A stretch of DNA of 64,000 nucleotides from Candidatus Palauibacter polyketidifaciens (GCF_947581785.1 NZ_CANPVO010000039.1:1-64000); one strand, 5' to 3'; positions 54,955 through 64,000 are shown, counted from the first letter of the stretch. Translations and numbers: made by a program. The notes: generated by a model not told the origin, from the letters alone.

Positions 54955-55536
54955 TCAGAGTGTTCGGGTTGACGCGTCGGCCGGAGCCCGGAACCGGCTG
55001 ACGCAGGTGTCACCGTATTCCCTCGTCCAGTCGGCCGCCGTCGCCCACTCGGCGTCCGGGCGGTGCTCGACCCACAGTTGTGAGGCGAACGGACGGATCC
55101 GGAAGCGCTCGACGAGCTGCGCGCCGCCGGCGGACGCGTACGGTGGATCCGCGAAGACCAGATCGAAGAGCGCGCCCGGACCGGCCATATCGTGCGGTGC
55201 GTCCTGACCGTCGACCCATGCGATGGCATCGTCCCGCACCACCCGCGATCGGTCTTCGAGATCGAGCATGGCGACATTGCGGCGCAGCAGCGCAACCGCC
55301 CGGCGATCCGACTCGACAAAATGGACGTGCGCCGCGCCCCGCGACAGCGCTTCGATCCCCAGCGCTCCGGAGCCGGCGTAGAGATCGGCGACCCTGGCGC
55401 CGTCGACATCCCCCGCGAGCGCGGAAAACCAGGCCTCCCGCACCCGCCCCGCCGTCGGACGCGTGCGCCGTCCACGGGGGGCCTCGATGAAGCGGCCGCC
55501 CAGGTCCCCGGCGATGATGCGAAGCCTGCGCGTCAG
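54955..55536 (-). CDS. rsmD: 16S rRNA (guanine(966)-N2)-methyltransferase RsmD, probable CTG start
   Basis: Methylates G966 of 16S rRNA during assembly. Family motifs are RLRIIAGDLGGRFIEAPRG, then RPTAGRVREAWFSAL, the SAM loop DLYAGSGALGIEALSRGA and the catalytic FADPPYASAG. In RsmD proteins the RIIAG motif lies within a few residues of the start. Here no ATG, GTG or TTG occurs at that place: a CTG at 55536 overlaps the stop of the zinc-ribbon gene as CTGA, and gives 193 residues, close to the E. coli length. The nearest conventional start would add about 38 residues inside the preceding gene. Starts of the NTGA type are the rule in this window, so CTG is preferred. Confidence 0.9.
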   Translation of the reverse strand: MTRRLRIIAGDLGGRFIEAPRGRRTRPTAGRVREAWFSALAGDVDGARVADLYAGSGALGIEALSRGAAHVHFVESDRRAVALLRRNVAMLDLEDRSRVVRDDAIAWVDGQDAPHDMAGPGALFDLVFADPPYASAGGAQLVERFRIRPFASQLWVEHRPDAEWATAADWTREYGDTCVSRFRAPADASTRTL

Positions 55537-56270
55537 GCGAGAGATCCCGGGTAGAGGATGATCCCGCAACCCTCGCAGATGGCGAGATGCCGCCGCGCCC
55601 GAATCTCGGTCTGCTGCTGCTTCGGTATCGCCGTATAGCAGCGGCCGCATACCCCATCGACGGTGAGTTCGGCGAGCGCGGCCTGACGCCCACCTCCGCC
55701 CGCCGTGCGGTACAACTGCAGCGCCCGGCGGTCCAGCCGGCTCTCCTGCGTCCTCCGACTCACGCCGCAGTGCTGGAGATCCCCCTCGAGCGTCGCCCGC
55801 AGCCCTTCCACGGCGGTGCTCCGCTCCGCCAATTGCGCGGTCGCCTCCCCGAGCTCCGCTTCCGCGGCCTTCAACGCCCCGCGCGCGGTCTCCACATCCT
55901 GCATCGCGTCGAGCTGGTCATCTTCCGCCGCACGCAGGTTGCGCCGGGCCGTGTCCGTTTCGCTCCGAACCGCGAGATGCTGCTGCATGTTCGCGACTGC
56001 GACGGATCGCGCCTCCAGACGTTTGAGCGTCGCTCTGCCCGCCTCCACGGCTCGATGGAACTGCCTGACGCGCCCTTCCGCCTCCTCCACCTCCGCCCGG
56101 ATCCGCGCGACCCGGGCTTCCAGCGTCTCCACGGTTTCCCGGAGTCCGGCCACCTCTCCGCCGAGACTCTCGAGTTCATCTTCTATCTTCAGGATCCTGT
56201 GATCGATTTCCTGAAGGGTGAGTAACTCCTCGACGATATCAGTCCCTTGCATACTCTCCCCGGCTGTCAT
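55533..56270 (-). CDS. coiled-coil protein with C-terminal C4-type zinc ribbon
   Basis: Conserved bacterial protein of the C4 zinc-ribbon coiled-coil type (YbeZ-unrelated; often described as zinc ribbon domain protein). The 245-residue product has a long antiparallel coiled coil (about residues 10-175) rich in Glu, Arg and Ala, then a linker, and the zinc ribbon with VCGRCYTAIP and CEGCGIILYP near the C-terminus. Function is unclear; a role in nucleic-acid or ribosome processes has been suggested for relatives. ATG 56270 overlaps the dnaG stop (ATGA); an ATG at 56252 is an alternative. Confidence 0.85.
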   Translation of the reverse strand: MTAGESMQGTDIVEELLTLQEIDHRILKIEDELESLGGEVAGLRETVETLEARVARIRAEVEEAEGRVRQFHRAVEAGRATLKRLEARSVAVANMQQHLAVRSETDTARRNLRAAEDDQLDAMQDVETARGALKAAEAELGEATAQLAERSTAVEGLRATLEGDLQHCGVSRRTQESRLDRRALQLYRTAGGGGRQAALAELTVDGVCGRCYTAIPKQQQTEIRARRHLAICEGCGIILYPGSLA

Positions 56271-58072
56271 CGCTGCGTGGCCGTAGTCCGCCCTGCTTCA
56301 GCGGCCGGCATGAACGCTCCCGACTCGCCCGCGGCCCGAAGTTCGCGCACGAGTTCCTGTTTCTCGTCCAACAATCGACGTTGCTGCTCCGGCTCCGCAA
56401 GCTCGATCGCGCGGCCGATCTCCTCGATCCGTTCACGATGCCGCCGGTAGAGGAGGCGACGCACCACGGCGTCGAAGACCCGGGCGGCGTCCGGGAGCTC
56501 CCGATCGGACTCTCGCAGCGTCTTCGCCAGTTCCCCGGCGGCGGCGGAGGCGGACGCCCAGTCGGGAGAATCGACCCCCTCGTCCGATGCCGCCGCCAGG
56601 ATCTCGAACAGCTCGCGCGACCGCGGGTCGGACATGTGACCGGGCGCGAGCCCGACGCGCACGGCCTGCCGCGTGAGCGTCGGGTCACGAACGAGCAGGA
56701 GGAGGAAATCGTACTCCGTGCGCGAGGCCGGCGAGGGTCCACGCCGGGCGCGTCCCGGTTCGGCGGCCGGGGAACGGCGTCGAGGTGGGGAACGCTCGAG
56801 GCGCGCGATCTCGTCCACGAGCGTCTCGCGCCGTATCCCCAGGCCTTCCACCGCCCGGTCCACGTAAATGTCGCGGAGCGCCGGATCGGAGACCGCCCGC
56901 AGCGTACTGAGCAGGCCATCCACCGCCCGACGCCGTCCCTCCACCCGATCCAGGTATCCCTCGCGGCGAAGGATCTGGAGCTTGCGCTCGAGAAGATCCA
57001 CCGCATCGTCCAGAAGCTGCCGGATGGCGGACGGACCGTCCCGGCGGATGAGGGAGTCGGGATCTTCCCCGGACGGGAGCGACACGACCATCGGGTGAAC
57101 CCCCGCGGCCAACAGGATGTCCCCGGTCCTGAACGTCGCGCGCAGCCCGGCGAGATCGCTGTCGTAGAGCAGGTAGGCCCGTTTCGTGTATCGGCCGATG
57201 CGGCGAGCCTGGTCCGCCGTGAAGGATGTCCCCAGCCCGGCGACCGCAAAGCCGAGGCCGGCCCGGTGCAGTGCGATGACATCGGTGAACCCCTCCGCGA
57301 CCGCGGCGTGGCCCTCGCGTCGCATGGCGTGCCGCGCCCGGTTGAGTCCGTACAGCTCTTTTCCCTTGTGGAAGACGGGCGATTCGGGCGAATTGATGTA
57401 TTTGGGCGCATCGGAGGCGGCATCGAGGATGCGGCCACCGAAGCCGATCGGGCGGTCGCGCAGATCATGGATCGTGAACATGAGACGCCCGCGAAAACGG
57501 TCGTACGGCTCTTCCGCTCTCTCGCTCGTCGCAAGAAGCCCGAGCTCGAGCAGCGCCCGCTCCTCGATCCCGTGCCGGGCCGCGGCGGTGCGGAGCGCAC
57601 GCCATTCGTCGTCTGCGTAGCCCAGCCCGAAGTCGAGCGCCTCCTCCAGCGAAAGTCCGCGCCCCTGGAGATAGGCGCGTGCGCCGGCGCCGGCCGGTTC
57701 GCGCAGCCGGTCCCGGAACCACTCGGCCGCGAAGGCGAGCACTCCGCGAAGCGGCGCATACGGATCCTCGCGTCGCTCCTCCCGGTCGGGAACCTCGATC
57801 CCGACTCTCGCGCCCACGAAGCGCACCGCCTCCGGGAAATCGAACCCGAGGTGCTTCATGATGAAGCCGAAGACGTCCCCGCCCTCCCCGCAGACGAAGC
57901 ACTTGAAGATCTGGCGCTGCGGGTCGACGGCGAAGTTCGGACCGTCTCCGCCGTGCAGCGGGCAGGGTCCGCGATAGCTCTTCCCCGATCGTCGAAGCTG
58001 AACGTACTCTCCCACGATCTCGAGGATGTCGGCCCGTGCGCGGATGTCCTCTACGAGGCTGTCGCTCACCAC
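56267..58072 (-). CDS. dnaG: DNA primase
   Basis: Makes RNA primers for DNA replication. The 601-residue protein has the CHC2 zinc finger (Cys37, His40, Cys58, Cys61), the RNA polymerase core with VFHKGKELYGLNRARHA, the TOPRIM motifs AVAEGFTDVIALHRAG and LLYDSDLAGLRA, and a C-terminal helical domain that would bind DnaB (about 440-590). Length is normal. The usual TOPRIM EGYMD here reads EGFTD, a conservative variant. The start is GTG with GGGGTGGA just upstream; a second GTG follows. It lies 30 bases after mutS2. Confidence 0.97.
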   Translation of the reverse strand: MVSDSLVEDIRARADILEIVGEYVQLRRSGKSYRGPCPLHGGDGPNFAVDPQRQIFKCFVCGEGGDVFGFIMKHLGFDFPEAVRFVGARVGIEVPDREERREDPYAPLRGVLAFAAEWFRDRLREPAGAGARAYLQGRGLSLEEALDFGLGYADDEWRALRTAAARHGIEERALLELGLLATSERAEEPYDRFRGRLMFTIHDLRDRPIGFGGRILDAASDAPKYINSPESPVFHKGKELYGLNRARHAMRREGHAAVAEGFTDVIALHRAGLGFAVAGLGTSFTADQARRIGRYTKRAYLLYDSDLAGLRATFRTGDILLAAGVHPMVVSLPSGEDPDSLIRRDGPSAIRQLLDDAVDLLERKLQILRREGYLDRVEGRRRAVDGLLSTLRAVSDPALRDIYVDRAVEGLGIRRETLVDEIARLERSPPRRRSPAAEPGRARRGPSPASRTEYDFLLLLVRDPTLTRQAVRVGLAPGHMSDPRSRELFEILAAASDEGVDSPDWASASAAAGELAKTLRESDRELPDAARVFDAVVRRLLYRRHRERIEEIGRAIELAEPEQQRRLLDEKQELVRELRAAGESGAFMPAAEAGRTTATQR

Positions 58073-58102
58073 GATTCCACCCCTACCGCCCGCAAGTCTC
58101 GC

Positions 58103-60487
58103 TCACTCGAACTCCACGACCGTGACGCCTGTTCCCCCTTCGTTCGATTCGCCGGCCCTGAGGATCCGGATCCGGGGATCCCCGGCGAGCAGCTGCCCGA
58201 CCCGCTCCCTCAGCGCGCCCGTTCCCTTGCCGTGAATGATTTTTAGCCACGGGAGATCGCCGACCACCGCCGCATCGACGGCCGGGTTGAGCATTCCCTC
58301 GACCTCGTCGACGCGCAGGCCCCTCAGGTCGACCTCCGTGGCGGCGGTGAAATCCGGTCGGCGCTGCGCGGAGCCCGCGGCTTCGTGCAGCCGGGCCGGG
58401 CCGGACGAACGGGTCTCCGGTGCAGAATGGGGAGTCAGGTCCCGCAGCGGTACCGTCAGCCGCAGTTCACCGACCTCGATGACGCCGCGATCCTGCCGGA
58501 TTTCAACGAGGCGCGCCGGCCGGTCGGACGCGTTCCACCGCACGGCATCGCCGACTCGCACCGCTCGCGCCACCGATGGAGGCTCGGACTCGCCCAGGGC
58601 ACGAAGAGCGCGGGAAGACGTCCGGAGCGCCCGCTCCACCTCCCCCCGCGCGGCCCGCTTCGACTCCCGGCGGCGCACCTCATCCCCCGTGGCGAATTCG
58701 GACTCGAGGCGTGAGATCGCCGCTTCCACCTGCTTTCGCGCCTCGCGAAGAACCGCAAGCCGCTCCGCCTCCCGTTCAAGAGCGGCGGCGCGCTCCGAGT
58801 CGGCCAGGGCAGTCTCCCGGGACGCGAGATCGCGTTCACGGTCGGCCGTCTCTCCGGCCCGGCGCTCAAGCTGCGTACGAAGGTCTTCGACCTCGCTCCG
58901 TTCGGTCTCGAGCCGGGCGAGGAGCGTGTCCAGCGACACGTGCTCGGGTCCGAGCCGGTCGCGCGCAGCGGCGAGTACGTCTTCGGGGACGCCCAGCCGC
59001 GCCGCGATCACCAGCGCGTAACTGCGTCCGGGCCGGTCCCTTACGAGACGGTACGTCGGTTCGAGCCGTGTTCCATCGAATTCCAGCGAGGCGTTCACGG
59101 CAGCGGCCTTCTCGTCGCCGAGGCGCTTGAGGTCGCCGAGGTGCGTCGTGGCGACCGTGAGACGTGCCTGTCGAGCCAGCCGCCGCAACGATGCCGCCGC
59201 AAGCGCGCCCCCCTCGGCCGGGTCCGTGGCGCTGCCGATCTCGTCGAAGAGGACGATGTCCCGGTCGCCGGCCTCGTGCAGGATCTCGGCCAGGTTGCGC
59301 GCCTGCGCACCGAAGGTGGAGAGCGAAGCCTCGATCGACTGTTCGTCCCCGATGACCGCGAAGAAGCGACGGAAGAAGGGGATCCGGCTCCCGTCGCCGA
59401 GCGGCGGCAGGACCCCGCTCTGCGCGAGCGCGGACAGCAGGCCGAGCGTCTTGAGAAACACCGTCTTCCCCCCCGCGTTCGGGCCCGAAACGAGGAGGAC
59501 GCGCTCGCCCGCCGAGAGATCGAGGTCGAACGGGACCGCTCCGCCGGCATCGAGGACGAGGAGAGGATGACGGGCGCCGCGGATGCGGATCCCCTCCGAA
59601 GGCCCCTCGCTGAAGGCCGGGGGCGATGCGTCCATCTCGCCCGCAAAGAGCGCGCGGGCGCGAAGCGAGTCCAGTTCTACTAGGGCGGTGTACGAGACGG
59701 CGAGTTCCGACGCGCGAGCGCGCGCGGCAGAGGACAGGTCGCGCAGAATCCGGTCCACCTCGCGGGCCTCGCGGAGTTCCAGCTCGCGGATCTCGTTCAT
59801 CGCCTCGATCGCGCGCGATGGCTCGACAAACAGGGTCCGGCGGCTGGCGGAAGCGTCGTGCACGAGACCGCCCGCGATTCCCTTCCCCTCGCGGCGTACC
59901 GGGATGCAGTAGCGGCCGTTTCGGACGGTGACCGAGGCGTCGGGCACGCGAACGCGCTCCGGAAGCTCGCGGGCGTAGCGCGTAAGCTCGTCGACGAGCC
60001 GGCCACGTCGCGTCGCGAGCGCGCGACGGATGCGCCCAAGTTCCGGAGAGGCCCCATCCGCGACCGCTCCCGTCGCGTCGAAGGTGCGCGCAATCCGTTT
60101 CTCGAGGGCCGCCTCACCCCACAACCGGCTCACATGCTCCGCGGGGAGGCCGTCGGGATCGAGACGCGCGTCCAGTCGCCGCACGGCGCGTGCGACCGCC
60201 ATGACCTGCGCGCATGCAAGCAACTGAGGCGGCTCCAGCGGCGCGTCTTCGATCGCGAGCCGCCGGAGGGCCCCGTCCAGCGGCGCGATCGTGTCCAGCG
60301 CCCAACCATCTCCGCTCTCGATGAGCCGCCGAAGCTCGTGCACCGCCGCGAGCGAGCGGACCGCGGAAGACGCGTCCGCAAGCGGCCGGAGTGCGTGTAC
60401 CGCGGCGCAGCCCGCTTCCGACACGGCGCGTTCGCCGATCGCCGCCAGCACGCGGTCGAACTCGATGACTCGGAGCGCGTGATCCAC
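58103..60487 (-). CDS. mutS2: MutS2 family endonuclease/ATPase
   Basis: ATPase related to MutS but lacking mismatch-recognition domains; acts against homologous recombination and, in Bacillus, in rescue of collided ribosomes. The 794-residue protein has a core domain, the ATPase with GPNAGGKTVFLKTLGLL (Walker A, about 345) and DIVLFDEIGSATDPAEGGAL (Walker B, split), a coiled-coil clamp region (about 500-620), and a C-terminal Smr domain with VDLRGLRVDEVEGM and IIHGKGTGALRE. The GTG start gives the typical length; five bases separate it from the HIT gene stop. Confidence 0.95.
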   Translation of the reverse strand: MDHALRVIEFDRVLAAIGERAVSEAGCAAVHALRPLADASSAVRSLAAVHELRRLIESGDGWALDTIAPLDGALRRLAIEDAPLEPPQLLACAQVMAVARAVRRLDARLDPDGLPAEHVSRLWGEAALEKRIARTFDATGAVADGASPELGRIRRALATRRGRLVDELTRYARELPERVRVPDASVTVRNGRYCIPVRREGKGIAGGLVHDASASRRTLFVEPSRAIEAMNEIRELELREAREVDRILRDLSSAARARASELAVSYTALVELDSLRARALFAGEMDASPPAFSEGPSEGIRIRGARHPLLVLDAGGAVPFDLDLSAGERVLLVSGPNAGGKTVFLKTLGLLSALAQSGVLPPLGDGSRIPFFRRFFAVIGDEQSIEASLSTFGAQARNLAEILHEAGDRDIVLFDEIGSATDPAEGGALAAASLRRLARQARLTVATTHLGDLKRLGDEKAAAVNASLEFDGTRLEPTYRLVRDRPGRSYALVIAARLGVPEDVLAAARDRLGPEHVSLDTLLARLETERSEVEDLRTQLERRAGETADRERDLASRETALADSERAAALEREAERLAVLREARKQVEAAISRLESEFATGDEVRRRESKRAARGEVERALRTSSRALRALGESEPPSVARAVRVGDAVRWNASDRPARLVEIRQDRGVIEVGELRLTVPLRDLTPHSAPETRSSGPARLHEAAGSAQRRPDFTAATEVDLRGLRVDEVEGMLNPAVDAAVVGDLPWLKIIHGKGTGALRERVGQLLAGDPRIRILRAGESNEGGTGVTVVEFE

Positions 60488-60492
60488 GGCGG

Positions 60493-60828
60493 CTACCCCG
60501 GCGGCCAACCCATGCGGCGGGCACCCAGCACGTGGAAGTGCAGGTGAGGCACGGCCTGGCCACCGTCTTCGCCGACATTCGTGACAACGCGGTATCCGTC
60601 CTCCAGCCCCTCCGAGCCGGCGACGGCTGCGCACGCGAGAAGGAGTTGCGTTCCGAGCGGCCCGTCCGACAGAGCCGAGAGGCTCGACACGTGCGCCCGC
60701 GGAATGACGAGCACATGCACCGGCGCCTGGGGTTCGAGATCCCGGAACGCCACCCAGTCGCTCGTCTCGGCAACCACGTCCGCCGGGATCGCCCCCGAAG
60801 CAATGCCGCAGAACACGCAGTCCGTCAT
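60493..60828 (-). CDS. HIT family nucleotide-binding protein (HinT-like)
   Basis: Histidine-triad phosphoramidase. The 111-residue protein starts DCVFCGIASGAIPADVV (a CxxC pair as in many HinT proteins) and ends with the active triad PHLHFHVLGARRMGWPPG. Length matches HinT. Physiological substrate is unknown. ATG 60828 overlaps the rsmE stop; the pairing HIT-mutS2 may be coincidental. Confidence 0.93.
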   Translation of the reverse strand: MTDCVFCGIASGAIPADVVAETSDWVAFRDLEPQAPVHVLVIPRAHVSSLSALSDGPLGTQLLLACAAVAGSEGLEDGYRVVTNVGEDGGQAVPHLHFHVLGARRMGWPPG

Positions 60829-61598
60829 GTCGACCTCTCGTCGTCCGCCTCGTTTTCGTCGTCCGCCAGAAGGGCCGCGGCCGCGGCGACGACGACCACT
60901 GCCGCCGTTTCGAACCTCAGTGTCGCCGAGTTCAGGGAAACGAGCCTGAAGCCCGCTTCCAGGCAGCGACGCCGCTCGGGACCCGTCAGGCCGCCCTCCG
61001 GCCCGACCGCGACGGTCAACGGGCGTCCGGCACCTCCGCCCTCCGAGCCACGGGGGATCGCGCCACGGAGCCCTTGCCGCCCCTCCGCGTCCGCGAGCCA
61101 CCCGTCCCCCCCATGGCGCCGGAAGGCCTCCCGGGGTTCCACGGGGCCTTCCAGCCGAGTGAGCCAACCTCGGCCCGATTGCTTCAGCGCAGCCCTCGCG
61201 CGGGCCTCCGCCCGCCGCAGAAAGCCCTCGGCGCGGCCGGCATCGGCCACGGAGCGCGACCGCTCCCACTCGATCCACGTGATCGTGGCGGCGCCGAGTT
61301 CCACGACCTTCTCCACGAGCCAGAGGGAGCGATCGCGATTCGCCACGGGAGCCCAGAGGTGAAGCGGGAGTGCGGGTACAGGCGGGCGCGGGGCGAGCAG
61401 CCGGCAGCTTGCGCCGCGCCGGTCCAGTGTAACGAGTTCCGCCTCCCAGCGGCGTCCGGCGCCGTCGATGACCTGGAGACGGCAGCCGGGGCGAATCCGG
61501 GCGGCGCGGAGATGGCCCACCTCGTCGCTCGCGAGTTCGGCCCGCGCGCCGACCGCCAGGCCCGCAAGACCGTCGGCGAAGAACGTTGGATCGCTCAC
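60825..61598 (-). CDS. rsmE: 16S rRNA (uracil(1498)-N3)-methyltransferase RsmE
   Basis: Methylates U1498 of 16S rRNA. The 257-residue protein has the PUA-like N-terminus (about 1-70), ELGAATITWIEWERS, and the SPOUT-fold knot with VAVGPEGGLTGPERR (about 200) and LNSATLRFETAAVV (about 225). A polar tail of DDENEADDERST ends it. GTG 61598 is taken as the start by comparison with the family; a TTG at 61607 is equally possible, since neither has a clear ribosome-binding site. It is the first gene of the long minus strand to rsmA. Confidence 0.92.
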   Translation of the reverse strand: MSDPTFFADGLAGLAVGARAELASDEVGHLRAARIRPGCRLQVIDGAGRRWEAELVTLDRRGASCRLLAPRPPVPALPLHLWAPVANRDRSLWLVEKVVELGAATITWIEWERSRSVADAGRAEGFLRRAEARARAALKQSGRGWLTRLEGPVEPREAFRRHGGDGWLADAEGRQGLRGAIPRGSEGGGAGRPLTVAVGPEGGLTGPERRRCLEAGFRLVSLNSATLRFETAAVVVVAAAAALLADDENEADDERST

Positions 61599-61938
61599 GA
61601 AGGGCAACGTATCCGCCGCCGACGGGCCATCGCCACCAGCCCTCGCGCGCTTCCGCGACGGAGCCTTTTCCGGTGGCGCCTCGAACCCTTATGTTCGCTC
61701 CGCCGAAGCGGCCCGCCCAGCACGAGTTGTCTCGCGCGGCCTCCGGCTTCCCGGCGTTGGGCCAGCTAGCAGCCCGTGGCAGGACCCTGCGTCAGCGGCG
61801 AGAGCGGTGAAGCGCTTGCCTGACAAGGAGCGACGAGAGAGCATAGCCGTTGCTATGTGATCGAGGAGCGCCGCTCGAACGCAGCAGGGCTTTTGCCACT
61901 GGCTGCCCAGGGCGATTCAAACTCGTGCGAGGGGGCGA
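61599..61938. other. 340-base divergent intergenic region between rsmE and tkt
   Basis: No protein or RNA gene is supported here. 61769-61906 is a long palindromic repeat (separate entry). 61608-61768 should hold the rsmE promoter; I see no convincing -35/-10 pair, only an A+T patch around CCCTTATG near 61690. The tkt leader has GAGGGGG three bases before its TTG start. Open frames crossing the region are shadows. Confidence 0.6.
61769..61906. repeat. palindromic repeat, long copy
   Basis: The outer arms GCAGCCCGTGGCAGGACCC (61769-61787) and GGGCTTTTGCCACTGGCTGC (61887-61906) are imperfect inverted repeats. An inner perfect hairpin CATAGC-CGTT-GCTATG is at 61842-61857. The ends match the short copy at 22465-22529 in inverse orientation; the long copy has about 73 extra central bases. 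No open reading frame of note is inside, so it looks like a non-autonomous MITE- or REP-like element. Confidence 0.75.
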
Positions 61939-63999
61939 TTGAACGAGACAAGGACCGCCGAAGCCAATTACGGGTCCGCTGCTCCGAGCGCGGATCCCCT
62001 CGTAGAATCCCAGTCCATCGACACGATCCGCACGCTCGCCATGGACGCTGTCCAGCGAGCCCGCTCCGGGCATCCCGGCACGGCGATGGCGCTCGCCCCC
62101 GTGGCATACGCCCTCTGGATGCGCCACATGCGGTACAGCCCGCGAGACCCCGCCTGGTTCGGCCGGGACCGGTTCGTGCTCTCCGCCGGCCACGCGGCGA
62201 TCCTCCAGTACGCCGTCCTCCACCTCACCGGGTTCGACCTGCCCCTGCGGGAGATCCGCAACTTCCGGCGAGCGGGGAGCTGCACGGCGGGGCACCCCGA
62301 GTACGGCCACGTCCCGGGCGTCGAGACGACGACCGGTCCCCTGGGCCAGGGCGTCGCGAACTCCGTGGGGATGGCGATCGCCGAAGCGCATCTCGCGGCG
62401 GTGTTCAATCGGCCGGGCCACTCGATCGTCGATCACCGGACCTACGTCATCTGCAGCGACGGCGACCTCATGGAGGGCGTCTCCTACGAAGCCGCCTCGC
62501 TGGCCGGACACCTGGGACTCGGCAAGCTCGCCTGGCTCTACGACGACAACAGGATCACGATCGATGGCGACGTCAACCTCGCCTTTTCCGAGGACGTGAG
62601 CGGGCGATTCGAGTCTTTGGGGTGGCACGTGCAGTCCGTCGGGGACGCGAACGACCTGGCGGCGCTCGACGCGGCCCTCGAAGGCGCGCGGAGCGTGGAG
62701 GACCGCCCGTCCCTGATCATCGTCCGCTCGCACATCGGCTACGGCGCCCCCAACAAGCAGGACACGGCCGCGGCGCACGGCGCGCCGCTGGGCGAGGAGG
62801 AGGTCCGGCTCACCAAGGCCGTGTACGGCTGGCCGACCGAGCCGCCGTTCCTCGTGCCGGACGCCGTCCGGAGCCACATGGGTGGGCAGGTCGCACGCGG
62901 CGAAGCGCTCGCCGCCGAATGGAGGGAGCGCTTCGAACGATACCGCGCGGAGCACCCGAAGCTTGCGACGGAACTCGAACGCCGCATCCGGTCGGAACTG
63001 CCGGCGGCGTGGGATGAGGAACTGCCGGATTTCGGCCCCGACGACGATCCGATCGCTACGAGGGCCGCCTCCGGCCGGGCTCTGACCGCGCTCGCGCCGC
63101 GCCTCCCCGAACTCATCGGCGGAAGCGCCGACCTGTCGGGCTCGAACAACACGTTGATCGACTCGCCGAACTTTTCCAGGGACGCGCCCGAGGGCCGCAA
63201 CCTCCGGTGGGGCATCCGCGAGCACGCGATGGCTTCCATCGCGAACGGACTTGTCCTCCACGGAGGCATCCGGCCATACATCGCCACCTTCTTCACGTTC
63301 ACGGACTACGCCCGGCCGTCGATGCGGCTCGCCGCCCTGATGGGACTGCCCAACATCTACGTGATGACGCACGACTCCATCGGCCTCGGGGCCGACGGGC
63401 CGACGCACCAGCCGATCGAGCACCTCGCCTCCTTCCGCGCGATGCCCGGCGTCGTCGTGCTGCGCCCCGCAGACCCGGAGGAGACCGCTCAGGCGTGGCG
63501 CGTGGCGATCGAGCGAGGCTCGGGGCCCACGATTCTCGTGCTCACGCGCCAGAAGGTTCCCCATCTCGCCCGCACCGCCGGCGCTGCCCGCGAGGGGGTG
63601 GGGCGCGGCGCCTACGTCCTCAGACCGGAGCCGGGCCCCCTTCAGGTCGTCCTCATCGGTACCGGTTCTGAACTGCAGGTGGCGGTCGAAGCGGCGGAAG
63701 CCCTCGAGGCCCGTAGCATATCGGCGCGTGTGGTCTCGTTTCCGAGTTGGGAACTGTTCCGGGCGCAGCCGCCGGCCTACCGGGAAGAGGTCCTTCCCCC
63801 CGGGATTCCGCGGGTCGCGATCGAAGCCGGCGCCACCCTCGGGTGGACGGAATGGGTGGGGCGGGATGGCGCCGTGATCGGAATCGACCGCTTCGGACAG
63901 TCCGCGTCGGCGGCGGACAACTTTGCCCGCTTCGGATTCACTGCAGAGGCCCTCGTCACGCAGGTTCTGGAGGCGCTCGCGGCGGAGCGACCGGCGTGA
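61939..63999 (+). CDS. tkt: transketolase
   Basis: Thiamine-diphosphate enzyme of the pentose phosphate pathway and, where present, the Calvin cycle. The 686-residue protein has the first domain with [19 protein letters not shown] (about residue 41), [20 protein letters not shown] (about 130), the ThDP motif [20 protein letters not shown] then [10 protein letters not shown], the pyrimidine domain with [16 protein letters not shown] (catalytic Glu) and [20 protein letters not shown], and the C-terminal domain. The gene is complete, ending one base before the window edge. The TTG start is supported by an upstream GAGGGGG and by family length. Unlike its neighbours it is on the plus strand and divergent from rsmE. 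Confidence 0.97.
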   Translation: MNETRTAEANYGSAAPSADPLVESQSIDTIRTLAMDAVQRARSGHPGTAMALAPVAYALWMRHMRYSPRDPAWFGRDRFVLSAGHAAILQYAVLHLTGFDLPLREIRNFRRAGSCTAGHPEYGHVPGVETTTGPLGQGVANSVGMAIAEAHLAAVFNRPGHSIVDHRTYVICSDGDLMEGVSYEAASLAGHLGLGKLAWLYDDNRITIDGDVNLAFSEDVSGRFESLGWHVQSVGDANDLAALDAALEGARSVEDRPSLIIVRSHIGYGAPNKQDTAAAHGAPLGEEEVRLTKAVYGWPTEPPFLVPDAVRSHMGGQVARGEALAAEWRERFERYRAEHPKLATELERRIRSELPAAWDEELPDFGPDDDPIATRAASGRALTALAPRLPELIGGSADLSGSNNTLIDSPNFSRDAPEGRNLRWGIREHAMASIANGLVLHGGIRPYIATFFTFTDYARPSMRLAALMGLPNIYVMTHDSIGLGADGPTHQPIEHLASFRAMPGVVVLRPADPEETAQAWRVAIERGSGPTILVLTRQKVPHLARTAGAAREGVGRGAYVLRPEPGPLQVVLIGTGSELQVAVEAAEALEARSISARVVSFPSWELFRAQPPAYREEVLPPGIPRVAIEAGATLGWTEWVGRDGAVIGIDRFGQSASAADNFARFGFTAEALVTQVLEALAAERPA

Positions 64000-64000
64000 G

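Overview
This is a GC-rich bacterial chromosome segment made almost entirely of conserved housekeeping genes packed in long operons, nearly all on the minus strand. I see no rRNA, CRISPR array, phage or insertion sequence. Several traits fit Gemmatimonadota or a close relative: the order rpsO-pnp-M16 peptidase, a secreted 6-bladed beta-propeller protein, a GlmU replacement of the type known from Bacteroidetes, and the combination of rod-shape genes with outer-membrane-type lipid genes. This placement is an inference from gene content and was not tested against a database.

Layout from left to right. 1-6124 (minus): accD (cut by the window edge), rodA, mrdA (PBP2), mreD, mreC, mreB, the elongasome. 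6367-11376 (minus): alanine dehydrogenase, an M16 peptidase, pnp and rpsO. 11519-20196 (minus): a propeller protein, ribF, truB, rbfA, ylxP (DUF503), infB, ylxQ, nusA, rimP, the classical nusA-infB operon, headed by a candidate promoter and an intrinsic terminator that may form an attenuator. 20382-22429 (minus): pgeF and murA, the MurA carrying Asp instead of the usual active-site Cys. 22665-23132 (plus): a DUF948 protein. 23134-28576 (minus): uvrD/pcrA, an orphan histidine kinase, serS, a lipoprotein. 28770-31836 (plus): manC, an alternative GlmU, a WalJ-like metallo-hydrolase. 31904-37416 (minus): rseP, dxr, cdsA, uppS, thiI and tRNA-Met(CAU). 37666-39302 (minus): an FtsB-like protein and enolase. 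39454-43431 (minus): plsC, thiL, nnrD, a small zinc-ribbon protein and a Minf_1886-family protein. 43528-50536 (minus): glyA, acyl-CoA dehydrogenase, hbd, a CPBP protease, thiolase, a DEDDh exonuclease and rex, headed by a promoter with a perfect 18-bp Rex operator. 50591-61598 (minus): rsmA, a SpoIIE/HATPase fusion, a STAS protein, pta, coaD, rsmD, a zinc-ribbon coiled-coil protein, dnaG, mutS2, a HIT protein and rsmE. 61939-63999 (plus): transketolase.

Most neighbouring genes in an operon are joined by 4-base stop-start overlaps of the form NTGA (13 ATGA, 8 GTGA, 2 TTGA, 2 CTGA by my count), which points to widespread translational coupling. The two CTGA cases imply CTG start codons for ylxQ and rsmD.

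The most interesting observations are: the Rex-boxed operon that carries butyryl-CoA-type genes (thiolase, 3-hydroxybutyryl-CoA dehydrogenase, acyl-CoA dehydrogenase), the putative nusA-operon attenuator, the MurA Cys-to-Asp variant (predicted fosfomycin insensitivity), the CTG starts, a tRNA gene 6 bases before thiI, and a palindromic repeat family present as a short copy, a long copy and a half copy. No clearly undescribed multi-gene system was found.
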